From Modicisalibacter xianhensis (GTDB lineage Bacteria > Pseudomonadota > Gammaproteobacteria > Pseudomonadales > Halomonadaceae), in assembly GCF_900113605.1 (NCBI RefSeq), contig NZ_FOPY01000005.1, forward strand, positions 124,001 to 188,000: a DNA stretch of 64,000 bases, read 5' to 3'. Each line of letters opens with the position of its first letter. Position 1 is the stretch's first letter. The notes below the pieces were generated by a model. The model did no database searches, was not told where the DNA came from, and saw only the letters and a list, made by a program, of their open reading frames with translations. Made by a program: the position numbers and the translations under genes. This document shows positions 8,954 through 18,889 of this stretch, piece after piece.

Positions 8954-9433
8954 TCAGTCGCGATCCCAGGCATGCGCCAGCGCGTGGCGAACCTGGTCGA
9001 AGTCGAAGCCGCGCCCGGCAAGGAAGCGTTCCCGCCGGGCGCGTTCACGTGACCCCTCGCCGGGGCCGGAAAAACGCTTGGCCAAGGTCTCGCAGGCCAG
9101 CGCGAACCAATCCACCGCCTCACGGCACTCGGCCTCGGCGAAGGCCTGGCGGGCCTGCTCGGCGGCGATGCCTCGCTCGCCGAGTTCGGCACGAATCTTG
9201 ATCGGCCCCTGCCCGCGGGCTACACGCGAACGCACGAAGATTTCGGCGAAACGCGCATCGCACTGCAGCCCCTCCTCGGCCAGCGAATCAAGGGCTTGCC
9301 CGATGGCTTGCGGTGCATGTCCCTTGGCGGCCAAGCGTCGCTCCAGCTCGGCGCGAGCATACTCACGTCGGGCCAGCAGACGGATGGCATCGTCGCGAGG
9401 CGAGTTTGCCTGGGGCGTGGCCGCGTCGGTCAT
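8954..9433 (-). CDS. recX: RecA regulatory protein RecX
   Basis: RecX binds RecA filaments and limits their extension and activity. The 159-residue, Arg/Ala-rich helical protein shows the RecX three-helix repeats: RLLARREYARAELERRLAAKGH, ALDSLAEEGLQCDARFAEIFVRSRVARGQGPIKI, and RRERFLAGRGFDFDQVRHAL. It starts 8 bp after the recA stop and is co-transcribed with it, so it should be SOS-induced through the recA LexA box. Confidence 0.93.
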   Translation of the reverse strand: MTDAATPQANSPRDDAIRLLARREYARAELERRLAAKGHAPQAIGQALDSLAEEGLQCDARFAEIFVRSRVARGQGPIKIRAELGERGIAAEQARQAFAEAECREAVDWFALACETLAKRFSGPGEGSRERARRERFLAGRGFDFDQVRHALAHAWDRD

Positions 9434-9441
9434 GACGAACC

Positions 9442-10518
9442 TTAGAGCAGCGTGTCGTCGCTATCGTCGTCGAGGGCCGCCGCTTCCTGGGCTGCCGGCT
9501 CGGCATCCTTGGCCTTGGGCTCGACGCTAGCCAGCAGTTGGGCCCGGATCTGGCTCTCGATCTCTTCCATGATCGCCGGATTGTCCTCGAGGAACTGGGC
9601 CGCGTTGGCCTTGCCCTGACCGATCTTGTTGCCCTGGTAGCTGTACCAGGCACCCGCCTTGTCGACCAGCTTGCACTGCACGCCCAGGTCAATCACCTCG
9701 CCGGCATGATAGATGCCCTTGCCGTAGAGGATCTGGAACTCGGCCTGGCGGAACGGCGGCGACACCTTGTTCTTGACCACCTTGACGCGGGTCTCGTTGC
9801 CGGTCACCTCGTCACCCTGCTTGACCGAGCCGGTGCGGCGAATATCGAGGCGCACACTGGAGTAGAACTTGAGCGCGTTACCGCCGGTGGTGGTTTCGGG
9901 GCTACCGAACATCACGCCGATCTTCATGCGGATCTGGTTGATGAACACCACCATGCAGTTGGCGTTCTTGATGTTGCCAGTGATCTTGCGCAAGGCTTGG
10001 GACATCAGGCGGGCCTGCAGACCAACGTGGGAGTCGCCCATCTCGCCTTCGATCTCGGCACGTGGCGTCAGTGCCGCCACCGAGTCGATGATGATCACGT
10101 CGACCCCGCCGGAGCGCACCAGCATGTCGCAGATCTCCAGTGCCTGCTCGCCGGTATCCGGCTGCGAGACCAGCAGGTCGTCGAGGTTGACGCCCAGTTT
10201 TTCGGCATAGCTCGGATCGAGTGCGTGCTCGGCATCGATGAAGGCGCAGGTCTTGCCCTGCCTCTGGGCCTGGGCGATCACCGACAGCGTCAGCGTGGTC
10301 TTGCCCGAGGACTCCGGCCCGAAAATCTCGACGACGCGGCCCAATGGCAGGCCGCCGATGCCCAGAGCAATGTCTAGCCCCAGCGAGCCGGTGGAAATCG
10401 ACGGCATCGTCACACGGGGCGTGTCGCCCAAGCGCATCACGGTGCCTTTGCCAAACTGACGCTCGATCTGCGAGAGCGCCGCGTTGAGCGCTTTGGAACG
10501 GTTATCGTCCTGTGCCAT
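9442..10518 (-). CDS. recA: Recombinase RecA
   Basis: This ATP-dependent strand-exchange protein drives homologous recombination and LexA autocleavage. The 358-residue sequence is canonical: Walker [19 protein letters not shown], Walker [13 protein letters not shown], the L1/L2 DNA loops ([47 protein letters not shown]), and an acidic C terminus (DDDSDDTLL). A LexA box lies about 80 bp upstream. pncC is upstream and recX downstream, the same order as in E. coli. Confidence 0.99.
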   Translation of the reverse strand: MAQDDNRSKALNAALSQIERQFGKGTVMRLGDTPRVTMPSISTGSLGLDIALGIGGLPLGRVVEIFGPESSGKTTLTLSVIAQAQRQGKTCAFIDAEHALDPSYAEKLGVNLDDLLVSQPDTGEQALEICDMLVRSGGVDVIIIDSVAALTPRAEIEGEMGDSHVGLQARLMSQALRKITGNIKNANCMVVFINQIRMKIGVMFGSPETTTGGNALKFYSSVRLDIRRTGSVKQGDEVTGNETRVKVVKNKVSPPFRQAEFQILYGKGIYHAGEVIDLGVQCKLVDKAGAWYSYQGNKIGQGKANAAQFLEDNPAIMEEIESQIRAQLLASVEPKAKDAEPAAQEAAALDDDSDDTLL

Positions 10519-10598
10519 GAATGTCTCCTGATAGCACGTGTAGGTTGGCGCGATACCCGGCTCTGGGCTCGCATGCCAGCGTCGACTGGCACTCCAAT

Positions 10599-10618
10599 CA
10601 CTGTATGGCTAGACAGTA
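10599..10618 (-). promoter_or_regulatory. LexA (SOS) box upstream of recA
   Basis: TACTGTCTAGCCATACAGTG, read on the minus strand, matches the LexA consensus TACTGT-N8-ACAGTA in all but the last base, with both CTGT and ACAG core arms intact and the correct 8-bp centre. It is 81 bp upstream of the recA ATG. Confidence 0.9.
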
Positions 10619-10621
10619 TTA

Positions 10622-10638
10622 TGACGAAAAATTCGTCA
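10622..10638. repeat. Perfect inverted repeat next to the recA LexA box
   Basis: TGACGAA and TTCGTCA flank a 3-bp A/T centre, a perfect 7-3-7 palindrome 3 bp from the LexA box on the upstream side for recA. It may overlap the recA promoter or be the end of the pncC transcript; it lacks a T-tract, so it is not a convincing terminator. Confidence 0.55.
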
Positions 10639-10684
10639 CTCGCCTACTCCCGGCACGCATAAATTCTTCTCCTCCCGGAGCGAC

Positions 10685-11191
10685 TCATGCGGCTTCGATC
10701 CAGCGGATCAGCCCTTCCAAGGCCACGCGCACCGCCTGCTCGCGCACTGCCCGGCGGTCCCCGGCGAGATGCAGACAAGTCGCCTGCTGGTCGTGAACAT
10801 CGCCCCAGGCGAACCACACCGTACCCACCGGCTTTTCCGGACTACCGCCGCCTGGCCCGGCAACGCCGCTGATGGCCACGCCGAGGTCGGCACCGCTTTC
10901 GCGACAGGCGCCGACAACCATGGCGATCACCGTCTCGCGGCTGACCGCACCGCAGGTTTCGAGGGTTGCCGGCGGCACATTCAGCAAACGCGTCTTGGCG
11001 GAGTTGGAATAGGTGACATACCCGGTCTCGAAATATGCGGAACTGCCGGCAATATCGGTAATGGCACTGGCCACGCCGCCGCCGGTACACGACTCGGCGG
11101 TGGTCACCGACAGGCGTTGTGCCAGGCAGGCCCGCTGCAGGCGCTCGCTGAGTGCATGCAATTCAGCATCATTAGCCACGTTGTCGCTCAC
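10685..11191 (-). CDS. pncC: Nicotinamide-nucleotide amidohydrolase (CinA C-terminal family)
   Basis: This enzyme deamidates NMN to nicotinate mononucleotide and recycles the NMN released by NAD-dependent ligase. The 168-residue protein is a stand-alone CinA C-terminal domain: LSVTTAESCTGGGVASAITDIAGSSAYFETGYVTYSN near the N terminus, AVSRETVIAM, and GVAGPGGGSPEKPVGTVWFAW. It lacks the N-terminal MoCF-like domain of full CinA, so PncC is the better name. The pncC-recA order is conserved in many gammaproteobacteria. Confidence 0.93.
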   Translation of the reverse strand: MSDNVANDAELHALSERLQRACLAQRLSVTTAESCTGGGVASAITDIAGSSAYFETGYVTYSNSAKTRLLNVPPATLETCGAVSRETVIAMVVGACRESGADLGVAISGVAGPGGGSPEKPVGTVWFAWGDVHDQQATCLHLAGDRRAVREQAVRVALEGLIRWIEAA

Positions 11192-11246
11192 GCGGAGTCC
11201 TCGTCAGAAAGCCATGCAGGGAGCTTAACAGAAGCCTGGCCCGCCC

Positions 11247-14200
11247 TCAGGTTCCTGACGCTGGCTGTGCCATGCGTGACTCGTCGAGCACCTGCTGGCA
11301 GCCGGGACCCGCGCCCTCGCCCAGGCCCGGCTCCACCCAGGGTAGGATCGCCAGCGGCGGCGCGACCACAGCCCCCAGCAGGGAAAGCACGCCCCGCGCG
11401 ATCAGTTCCCCGGACACCACGTCCACCTGGGGTTCAGTGAGCGGACCCTGAACCTGGACCGGTGAGTCGGAGGCCAGCAGGCTGGGGTCCTTGGGGTGTG
11501 CCTCGAAAGCCAGGTCCAGCCGCTCGTGATCCAGGTCGATCTCGCCACCACCGGTAATGTTCGAATCCACGGTACTGATGAAAAACTGATCGACCCTGGC
11601 AATACCGCTTTCGGCATCGAGACGGGTGTAGGCGCAGCGCAAGGGCACCTTGTCGGCATCGGCCAACGCGGCCATCAGCGCTTCGCCCGCGTCTAGGCCG
11701 ACACCCTCCAGCAACAGCATGTCCAGCCGCCCGCCGGACATGGCCAATTCCAGCCGGCCGTTCAGGCTCGCCATGACCTCGTCCATCGAGCCGCCAGCGA
11801 AGCGCACCTGCCCCTGACCACCCAAGGTACCCGCCGAGTCCTCGGCGACTTCCGACGCCCCGGCACGCCGCAGGACCGGCTTGAGATTGACCTGGCGTAC
11901 CGACAGGTCGAGATTACCGTCCAGTACCTGACCATGGGCATCCAGCCGCAACTGGGCGACAACCGTTCCGCCCCCGAGTCCCATGCGCAATGGATCGAGA
12001 GTCAATACGCCATTTTCCAGCGTCAGATCCAGTGACACGTCGGACAGGGGGACGTATTCGGAGTCCACGTTGTCAGCGCTATAGACGACATGCGCGTCCA
12101 TCCGGCGCAATCCCTGCAAATCCCACTGGCGATCGGAGAACAGATCTTGCCGGCCTCCTTCCTGGCGAGCCCGAGCCTGCTGGGCGGGCGATGCGGATTC
12201 CCCGCTTCCTGTCTCGGGCGGGCTGCCGGTCAGCGGCGCCAGGTCATCCAGGTCCAGGCGTTGCGAATGCAACGTTGCCCAGAGCATGTCGCGCTCCCCC
12301 AGTCGCAGTCGCATGTCGCCATTGATATCGCTGTTGCCGAAGGTGCCATCGAAATTCAGCATACGGACCAGATCGTCCCTGACCCGCAGTTCGCCACGCA
12401 GCTCGTATGGCGGCAAGGCAGGAAAGTTGAGCCCCGTCAGGGTGTTGAGACGGGCCGGATTGGGCCCGGACAGCTCGAATGACGTTCGAATGCGTCCAAG
12501 CTCAAGCGGCTTCTCGATCGTGCCGTCCACGTAAAGCCGGGATTGCTCGGACGTGACCTGCCCCTGGACGGGATACGGCTTGCCGGGGTTGCGCAGGTTG
12601 AACAGTGGCCCGACCTTCAGGTCGTATTCGAACGGCTTGCCGTTGTGCCGGCCACGGCCTTGCAGACGAACACCCGGCGCCGAAGAGCCGGCCAGGTCGA
12701 TGGCATCGGCATTGATGTGCAGGAACAGGTCCTGCGAGGGCAGCCGGTAATCCACCGACGTATTGTCGGCTATCAACTCGCCCTCCTCGAGGCGCACATT
12801 CAGCCGGCCGTCCAATGTGCCCAGGTCACGATTGCCCAGCGGCGCCAGCGCCTCACCCAAGTCGAACCGGGACAGTTGCGCATCGATATCACCGCCCAGT
12901 GTCTGAGGCTGGATGCTCAGCACCCCCTGAGCCGTCAGCGTCCCCTGATCCTGTTCCAGGTGCAGGTTCTGCACGTCCAGGCGCCCCGCTTCGAGACTTC
13001 CCTGCAGCGCAACATTGCGCAGTTGGGTGTCGCCGTAGCTCAACCGGTCTATCGACAGGTCGGCCTGGGCATTGAAACGCCGCAGCGGCTCGAGCCCTTC
13101 CGCCAGGTCGCGGTCCCAGGCGGCACTGTCTGACGGCGCCTCACCATCCTGGGCTGCCTCTTCATCGGATCCCTGCGTCACGCCCAGTTGCGCCAGGTCC
13201 AAGTGATCGATGTCGAGTTGAGCCTCGATGGTCGGACGGTTGCCCTGTGCCGCAGCATCGGGCGGCAATTGCAGGCCGACCTGGCCATCCCAGGTGCCCA
13301 GGCCAGCGTAGCCGAACGGTGCCAACGCATCATTCATGTCGACCTGGTCCAACTGAGCCTCGAGGTCGGCGGTGAGCGTACTGTCGCGAATCTCGACCTG
13401 GCCCTGGGCGCTCAATTCACCCGGCCCTCTTGCTTGATCCTGAGATTGAGTGGCATGCAGGCGCTCAATGTCCAGCGTGCCTGCCTCCAGGCTGCCCTGC
13501 AGCGCCACGTCGCTGAGCTGGCTGTTGCCATAGCTCAGCCGGTCAACCGTCAGATCGATCCGGGCATCGACGCGTTGCAGCGGTGCCAACTGCTGCGCCA
13601 GTTGACGATCCCAGGCAGGTTTCTCACCGGTGCCATGCGACGCCTGCGACTCGCCGTCCTGGGGCATGAGACCCAACTGCGTGAGATCGAGATGCCCAAT
13701 GTCGAGCTGAGCATCGAGCTGCGGGCGGTTGCCCTGCGACGCAGCGTTGGCTGGCAGTGTTACACCGACCTTCCCACTCCAGGTTCCCAGCCCATCATAG
13801 CCCAGTGGGGCCAGGGCCTTGTCCATGTCGAGCTTGGAAAGCTGCGCCTCGAGGTCGGCGGTCAGCGTTTCGTCGCGTACCTCGAGCTGGCCCTGCGCTG
13901 TCAGCTCCCCCTGACCCTGAGGACGATCCTGGGCGGCATGCAGGCGCTGGATATCCAGCGTTCCCTGATCCAGAGCCCCTTTCAGAGCCACATCCTGAAG
14001 CGTTGTATCGGCATAAGCGAGTCGGTCGACCGTCAAGTCGAACTGGGCATCGTACTTCTGCAACGGCGCAAGCTGTTGGGCCAGGCGCTGGTCCCACGGT
14101 CTGGACTGGCCCGAGCGCTCCTGGGCAGACTGCCGAGCCTGATCGTTGCCCTCGAACAGGCCCCAGCTCGACAGATCGAGACGATCGGCATGAAGCTGGG

Positions 14201-15149
14201 CGTCGATCGTGGGCCGCTCTCCTCCCGTGGCGATACTCACCGAGCCCTCTACCTGGGTTTCGCCTAGCTGGGCGGTGGCATTCTGTAGCGACCATTGATC
14301 GTCCTGATGGCCAATCTTGCCGTGCAGTTCCAGCGCGGGTAGCTCAAGCGAAGGGCGCCCGAGCATTTTCGCCAGGTTCGCCGCCTGGGGAGCGGACACG
14401 TCCAGCTGTCCTTCCAGGCTGGCGGGTTGCGAGATATCACGAAGCCGCCCATCGAAACTTGCCTGTAGTTGGCCGAGTTGGCCTTGCATCATGAGGGGAT
14501 ACGCATTGCCGTTATTGCCTGCCAGGGCCCGGGATGGGGAGCCACCGTGACCACTGAGCTCGAGCGGCAGACCCTGGAAGGTTCCCTGCGCCTCGACCAT
14601 CAGTTCGCGAGTACCGTCATCGTTGCTGCGGGTTCGGAAGTCCACGCTCAGGTCCGCATCGAGGGTGGGATCCCGGTAGGTCAGGTGACCATCGTCGATT
14701 TTGAGGACATCGGGACTGATGCCAAGACCGCCGCCACCCTGCTGATCCTGTTGACCGGTCAGCGCTCCCCAATTCGACGTGCCATCCTCGCGCCTGGCAA
14801 GATGGATTTCAGGATGGCTGAGCCCGAGACGCTCCAGTTCGAGCTGGCCCGTCATCAGTGCACCGGGATTCACGGCGATATCCAGCGCCTCGATATCGAG
14901 CATCTGGTCGTGGGCTGCCCAGTCGGGATTGGCTACAGTGATGTCCTCGAGATGCACGGTCAGCGGCCATCCCCAGCCGATATCCAGGCTGCCGATCTCG
15001 ACATTGCGCCCGTTCAGGCGCTGACTGATCTGGCCTTCCAGCCAGCCACGAGCCCACTGCGACTCGAGAAGAAGCATGCCGGCCACCAGCAATACCACGA
15101 TACAGGCCAGCGTCACGAGGATCCGTCGAGCTGCCTTGACCACGTCCAC
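11247..15149 (-). CDS. AsmA-family protein with an internal tandem repeat
   Basis: The 1300-residue protein is anchored by one N-terminal transmembrane helix (ILVTLACIVVLLVAGMLLL, about residues 10-28), with the rest periplasmic. The N-terminal LNGRNVEIGSLDIGWGWPLTVHLEDITVANPDW pattern and a C-terminal segment with TGGGEIDLDHERLDLAFEAHPKD are AsmA/TamB-like; such proteins form long beta-grooves thought to carry lipid between membranes. Residues 351-~790 hold about two and three-quarter copies of a ~163-residue unit, making it much longer than E. coli AsmA (~617 aa). It is divergent from mutS. Family assignment is firm; substrate is unknown. Confidence 0.85.
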   Translation of the reverse strand: MDVVKAARRILVTLACIVVLLVAGMLLLESQWARGWLEGQISQRLNGRNVEIGSLDIGWGWPLTVHLEDITVANPDWAAHDQMLDIEALDIAVNPGALMTGQLELERLGLSHPEIHLARREDGTSNWGALTGQQDQQGGGGLGISPDVLKIDDGHLTYRDPTLDADLSVDFRTRSNDDGTRELMVEAQGTFQGLPLELSGHGGSPSRALAGNNGNAYPLMMQGQLGQLQASFDGRLRDISQPASLEGQLDVSAPQAANLAKMLGRPSLELPALELHGKIGHQDDQWSLQNATAQLGETQVEGSVSIATGGERPTIDAQLHADRLDLSSWGLFEGNDQARQSAQERSGQSRPWDQRLAQQLAPLQKYDAQFDLTVDRLAYADTTLQDVALKGALDQGTLDIQRLHAAQDRPQGQGELTAQGQLEVRDETLTADLEAQLSKLDMDKALAPLGYDGLGTWSGKVGVTLPANAASQGNRPQLDAQLDIGHLDLTQLGLMPQDGESQASHGTGEKPAWDRQLAQQLAPLQRVDARIDLTVDRLSYGNSQLSDVALQGSLEAGTLDIERLHATQSQDQARGPGELSAQGQVEIRDSTLTADLEAQLDQVDMNDALAPFGYAGLGTWDGQVGLQLPPDAAAQGNRPTIEAQLDIDHLDLAQLGVTQGSDEEAAQDGEAPSDSAAWDRDLAEGLEPLRRFNAQADLSIDRLSYGDTQLRNVALQGSLEAGRLDVQNLHLEQDQGTLTAQGVLSIQPQTLGGDIDAQLSRFDLGEALAPLGNRDLGTLDGRLNVRLEEGELIADNTSVDYRLPSQDLFLHINADAIDLAGSSAPGVRLQGRGRHNGKPFEYDLKVGPLFNLRNPGKPYPVQGQVTSEQSRLYVDGTIEKPLELGRIRTSFELSGPNPARLNTLTGLNFPALPPYELRGELRVRDDLVRMLNFDGTFGNSDINGDMRLRLGERDMLWATLHSQRLDLDDLAPLTGSPPETGSGESASPAQQARARQEGGRQDLFSDRQWDLQGLRRMDAHVVYSADNVDSEYVPLSDVSLDLTLENGVLTLDPLRMGLGGGTVVAQLRLDAHGQVLDGNLDLSVRQVNLKPVLRRAGASEVAEDSAGTLGGQGQVRFAGGSMDEVMASLNGRLELAMSGGRLDMLLLEGVGLDAGEALMAALADADKVPLRCAYTRLDAESGIARVDQFFISTVDSNITGGGEIDLDHERLDLAFEAHPKDPSLLASDSPVQVQGPLTEPQVDVVSGELIARGVLSLLGAVVAPPLAILPWVEPGLGEGAGPGCQQVLDESRMAQPASGT
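12780..14099 (-). repeat. Coding tandem repeat (~490 bp unit) inside the AsmA-family gene
   Basis: The units begin at residues ~351, 512 and 677 with PWDQRLAQQLAPLQ, AWDRQLAQQLAPLQ and AWDRDLAEGLEPLR, each followed by DLTVDRLxY, LxDVALxGxLxxGxLDI and a LTADLEAQL...ALAPxGYxGLGTW block. The third copy is shorter and more diverged. The spacing between the WDR motifs is 161 and 165 codons. Confidence 0.85.
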
Positions 15150-15352
15150 TCCCTGGTTCAGTTACCTGCGCGTCGAGCGCTCCGCGTTCCTTTTCCCTGT
15201 TTATGGAGCGCACCACTTGGAGCGTAGACGACTTGACCGGGAACCACAGGCGTATGTCGACCTGTCGACGCCCCATCGGACTACGATAGAATGGCCGACC
15301 AGCAAATGCCCCAGCGTGATACGCCCATAGCCACACGGGAAATGCCAGCCTC

Positions 15353-17947
15353 ATGCAAGACGCGGTCGAGACGAAACGTGCCCAGCACACGCCGATGATG
15401 GCGCAATACCTGAAGATCAAGCGCGAGCATCCCGACGTACTGCTCTTCTATCGCATGGGTGACTTCTACGAGCTGTTCTACGACGACGCCCGTCGTGCTG
15501 CCCAGTTGCTCGACATTACCCTGACCCAGCGCGGCCAGTCGGGGGGCAAGCCGATTCCCATGGCCGGGGTGCCCTATCACAGCGCCGAGGGTTACCTGGC
15601 GCGCCTGGTACGTGCCGGCGAATCGGTGGCGATCTGCGAGCAGATGGGCGATCCCGCGACCAGCAAGGGCCCGGTGGAGCGTAAGGTGGTGCGCATTGTC
15701 ACTCCCGGCACGCTGCACGATGAGGCGCTGCTCGACGCCAAGCGCGACAATCTGCTGCTGGCGCTTCACTGTCAGGGCGAACGCTGGGGCCTGGCCTGGC
15801 TGGAACTGTCCAGTGGCCGCTTCAGCGTGCTCGAGGTCGATGGCGAGGCGGACATGCTCGCCGAGGTGCACCGCCTGGCGCCGGCGGAACTGCTGATCGC
15901 CGACGGGCTCGAGCTGGCCCCGGCACTGGCCGACCGTGCCGGACTCAAGCGCCAGAGCGAATGGTTGTTCGACCTGGAGTCCTCGAACCGTCTGCTGTGC
16001 GACCAGTTCGGCGTCGCCGACCTGCGCGGTTTCGGCTGTGCCCACCTGGAATGCGCCATCACCGCTGCCGGGGTGCTGGTCGACTATGCCCGTGATACCC
16101 AGCGTTCGCGCCTGCCGCACGTCACTGCCCTGGGCGTGGAAAGTCGTGACGATGCGGTCGTGATCGATGCTGCCAGCCGCCGCAACCTGGAAATCGACAC
16201 CAACCTTGGCGGCACCGGCGACAACACCCTGGCCAGTGTCCTCGACACCACCGCCACGGCAATGGGCTCGCGTCTGCTCAAGCGCTGGCTCAACCGCCCG
16301 CTGCGCAACCGCGAGCACGTCGCCGCCCGCCAGGCCGCCGTGCAACTGCTGCTGGCCCAGGAGGGCTTCGTGAGCCTGCGCGACAGGCTCAAGCAGATTG
16401 GCGACGTGGAGCGCATCCTGGCCAGGGTCGCGTTGCGCAGCGCCCGCCCGCGCGACCTGGCACGCCTGCGCGATGCGCTCAACGCCCTGCCGGAGCTGCA
16501 ACACGAACTGAGCGAACTCGACGAAGGTACAGCCCTCGACGAGCTGCGCCGCCACATCCGCCCCTACCCCGAACTCGCCGGCACGCTGACCCGCGCCCTG
16601 GTCGACAACCCGCCCGTGGTGATTCGTGACGGTGGCGTACTCGCCGAAGGTTTCGACGAGGAACTCGACGAGTATCGCGGCCTGGCCGAGCACGCCGGCG
16701 ACTACCTGATCAAGCTGGAAACCCGCGAGCGCGAGCGCACCGGGCTGGCCGGGCTCAAGGTCGGCTACAACCGCGTACACGGTTACTACATCGAGATCCC
16801 CCGCGCCCAGGCCCGCGAGGCACCGGCCGACTACATTCGTCGCCAGACGCTCAAGAACGCCGAGCGCTTCATCATTCCCGAGCTCAAGGAGTTCGAGGAC
16901 AAGGCGCTGTCGGCCAAGTCGCGCGCCTTGGCCCGCGAAAAGCTGCTCTATGAGAGCCTGCTCGACACGCTCAATGCCGACCTCGACGCCCTGCAGGCCA
17001 CCGGACGCTCGCTGGCCGCCCTCGACGTGCTGGCGGCCTTCGCCGAACGCGCCCAGGCGCTGGATTTCGTGCGTCCGCAACTGCTCGACACACCGGGGCT
17101 ATGCATCGAGGGCGGGCGCCACCCGGTCGTCGAGCATGTCAGCGACCGGCCGTTCGTGCCCAATGATCTCAAGCTCGACCCGCGCCGCCACATGCTGGTG
17201 ATCACCGGGCCCAACATGGGCGGCAAGTCCACCTACATGCGCCAGGCTGCACTGATCGCCCTGCTCGCTCATTGCGGCAGCTTCGTGCCCGCCGACCGTG
17301 CAGAGATCGGCCCGCTGGATCGTATCTTCACGCGCATCGGCTCCAGCGACGACCTGGCCGGCGGCCGCTCGACGTTCATGGTCGAGATGACCGAAACCGC
17401 CAGCATCCTGCACAACGCCACCGATCAGAGCCTGGTGCTTATGGATGAGATCGGGCGTGGTACCAGTACCTTCGACGGCCTGTCGCTGGCCTGGGCCAGC
17501 GCCGAGCATCTGGCCCGCGTGAAGGCGTTCACGCTGTTCGCCACACACTACTTCGAGATGACGGCGCTGGCCGAGCAGATGGAGGGTGTGGCCAACGTCC
17601 ACCTGACGGCGGCCGAGCATCGCGACGGCATCGTCTTCATGCACCGTGTCGAGGAAGGGCCTGCCAGCCAGAGCTACGGCCTGCAGGTGGCGCAACTGGC
17701 CGGGGTGCCGCAGGCGGTGATTGCCAGGGCCCGCGAGAAGCTGGCGGGCCTCGAACAGCAGGAAGTCGACCAGGGCCAGCGTAAGCCGGCCCACGGCACG
17801 ACGCTGGCATCCCCGACTCCCCAGCAACCCGACCTGTTCGCCACGTCGCCTCACCCGGTCGTCGAGGAACTCGCTGGCCTGGCGCTGGATGAGCTGTCGC
17901 CGCGCCAGGCACTGGAATTGCTCTACCGTTGGCGCGAGAGCGTCTAG
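15353..17947 (+). CDS. mutS: DNA mismatch repair protein MutS
   Basis: MutS recognises base mismatches and, with MutL, starts repair. The 864-residue protein opens with the mismatch-binding domain, including the Phe-x-Glu motif in [12 protein letters not shown], and ends with the ABC-type ATPase: Walker [16 protein letters not shown] (near residue 620), STFMVEMTE signature, Walker [16 protein letters not shown] and [12 protein letters not shown]. The C-terminal [15 protein letters not shown] is the tetramerisation tail. Length matches E. coli MutS (853). fdxA follows in the same direction. Confidence 0.98.
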   Translation: MQDAVETKRAQHTPMMAQYLKIKREHPDVLLFYRMGDFYELFYDDARRAAQLLDITLTQRGQSGGKPIPMAGVPYHSAEGYLARLVRAGESVAICEQMGDPATSKGPVERKVVRIVTPGTLHDEALLDAKRDNLLLALHCQGERWGLAWLELSSGRFSVLEVDGEADMLAEVHRLAPAELLIADGLELAPALADRAGLKRQSEWLFDLESSNRLLCDQFGVADLRGFGCAHLECAITAAGVLVDYARDTQRSRLPHVTALGVESRDDAVVIDAASRRNLEIDTNLGGTGDNTLASVLDTTATAMGSRLLKRWLNRPLRNREHVAARQAAVQLLLAQEGFVSLRDRLKQIGDVERILARVALRSARPRDLARLRDALNALPELQHELSELDEGTALDELRRHIRPYPELAGTLTRALVDNPPVVIRDGGVLAEGFDEELDEYRGLAEHAGDYLIKLETRERERTGLAGLKVGYNRVHGYYIEIPRAQAREAPADYIRRQTLKNAERFIIPELKEFEDKALSAKSRALAREKLLYESLLDTLNADLDALQATGRSLAALDVLAAFAERAQALDFVRPQLLDTPGLCIEGGRHPVVEHVSDRPFVPNDLKLDPRRHMLVITGPNMGGKSTYMRQAALIALLAHCGSFVPADRAEIGPLDRIFTRIGSSDDLAGGRSTFMVEMTETASILHNATDQSLVLMDEIGRGTSTFDGLSLAWASAEHLARVKAFTLFATHYFEMTALAEQMEGVANVHLTAAEHRDGIVFMHRVEEGPASQSYGLQVAQLAGVPQAVIARAREKLAGLEQQEVDQGQRKPAHGTTLASPTPQQPDLFATSPHPVVEELAGLALDELSPRQALELLYRWRESV

Positions 17948-18145
17948 CCTGCATCGGGGCTGCATGAGGCAGGCTATTTCCTCATGCCCAAACGATCATA
18001 ATGCTCGCTTGCCGATGAATGGCGGGGGACTCTAGAATGGCCCCATTTTAGAATCAAGCCTTATATAGGCTTCGATCACTTATAACTGGCTGATGAGATC
18101 CCGGCGCCCGCCGCACCGGAACACCAAGATTGAGGGAGACACCCC

Positions 18146-18469
18146 ATGACGTTCGTCGTTACCGAAAACTGCATTCGTTGCAAGTACACCGATTGCGTCG
18201 AGGTCTGTCCGGTCGACTGTTTCTACGAAGGGCCGAACTTCCTGGTCATTCACCCCGACGAGTGCATTGATTGTGCCCTGTGCGAGCCCGAGTGCCCCGC
18301 CGAAGCCATCTATTCGGAAGATGAGCTACCGGACGATCAGAAAGAGTTTCTCGAGATCAATACCGAGCTTGCGGAAGTCTGGCCCAATATTACCGAGAAG
18401 AAGGATCCGCTGCCGGAAGCCGAGGAATGGGACGGCAAGTCCGACAAGCTACAGTATCTGGAGCGCTGA
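18146..18469 (+). CDS. fdxA: Seven-iron ferredoxin FdxA
   Basis: This is a small electron carrier with one [3Fe-4S] and one [4Fe-4S] cluster. The 107-residue protein shows [21 protein letters not shown] and [16 protein letters not shown], the cysteine spacing of Azotobacter-type FdI/FdxA, and the usual C-terminal [38 protein letters not shown] precedes the ATG. It is downstream of mutS, and an rsmZ-type RNA gene points toward its 3' end, as in Pseudomonas. Confidence 0.95.
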   Translation: MTFVVTENCIRCKYTDCVEVCPVDCFYEGPNFLVIHPDECIDCALCEPECPAEAIYSEDELPDDQKEFLEINTELAEVWPNITEKKDPLPEAEEWDGKSDKLQYLER

Positions 18470-18491
18470 AACGCCATTCCCTCCCATGCCA

Positions 18492-18527
18492 CCCGGCACG
18501 CTGACCAAGTGTGCCGGGAAACCTTTT
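18492..18527 (+). terminator. fdxA terminator
   Basis: CCCGGCAC (18492-18499) pairs with GTGCCGGG (18511-18518) across an 11-nt loop and is followed by AAACCTTTT on the plus strand, 22 bp after the fdxA stop. Confidence 0.6.
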
Positions 18528-18545
18528 GGCGAGCATTCAGACACG

Positions 18546-18718
18546 AAAAAGGCGGCCCGTAGGCCGCCCGCTCCCAGCTCGTCCTTGGACACCTCCCTGT
18601 GTCCGATATCCTTTGACCCTGATCCTTGTCCAGAAGCCACTTCCCCGCAGCACCGGACGAGCCTTGATCTGTATCCCTAGCATCCTGCCGGTCGTGGGCT
18701 ACCCCACTCCCAAATCCC
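18546..18718 (-). ncRNA. rsmZ: RsmZ/CsrB-type CsrA-sequestering small RNA
   Basis: The minus strand predicts a ~173-nt RNA that should titrate CsrA. It contains about 12 GGA motifs. One is in the hexaloop AGGGAG of a perfect 6-bp stem (18587-18604, GGACAC/GTGTCC), giving ACAGGGAGGU against the SELEX CsrA core ACARGGAUGU. Another is the triloop of GCA-GGA-UGC (18680-18688). It ends with GGCGGCC-loop-GGCCGCC followed by TTTTT (18546-18568), a strong terminator. A -35/-10 pair lies just upstream and a GacA-like box ~180 bp upstream. P. aeruginosa rsmZ sits beside fdxA in the same way. No ORF here looks coding. Confidence 0.85.
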
Positions 18719-18724
18719 GAGATC

Positions 18725-18752
18725 ATTGTCTCAGTCTTTCGCAGTGCCGCAA
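18725..18752 (-). promoter_or_regulatory. Promoter of the RsmZ-type RNA
   Basis: Reading the minus strand, TTGCGG (18747-18752) and GACAAT (18725-18730) are 16 bp apart, placing transcription start near 18718. A perfect 14-bp palindrome AAAGGGGCCCCTTT (18751-18764) abuts the -35 on the upstream side. Confidence 0.65.
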
Positions 18753-18889
18753 AGGGGCCCCTTTATCGGCAGCCAAGCGGCACAACTTGAGCATTGTTTT
18801 TTTCCACTTGGAAAACAGATAGATAGAATATAAAGATTCGCTAATTCTCTTTGTACGGGCATTTCCCGTCTGCAAAAGCGACCCCATTC

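Noticed and set aside
18146..18469. Naming the fdxA product a nitrogen-fixation ferredoxin
   Set aside because: The Azotobacter-type 7Fe ferredoxin is common in non-fixing Pseudomonas relatives, and no nif gene is present.
18337..18726. 129-residue minus-strand open frame over the small RNA and fdxA
   Set aside because: It overlaps fdxA antisense and runs through the terminator; the GGA-rich, structured sequence fits an RNA better than a protein.
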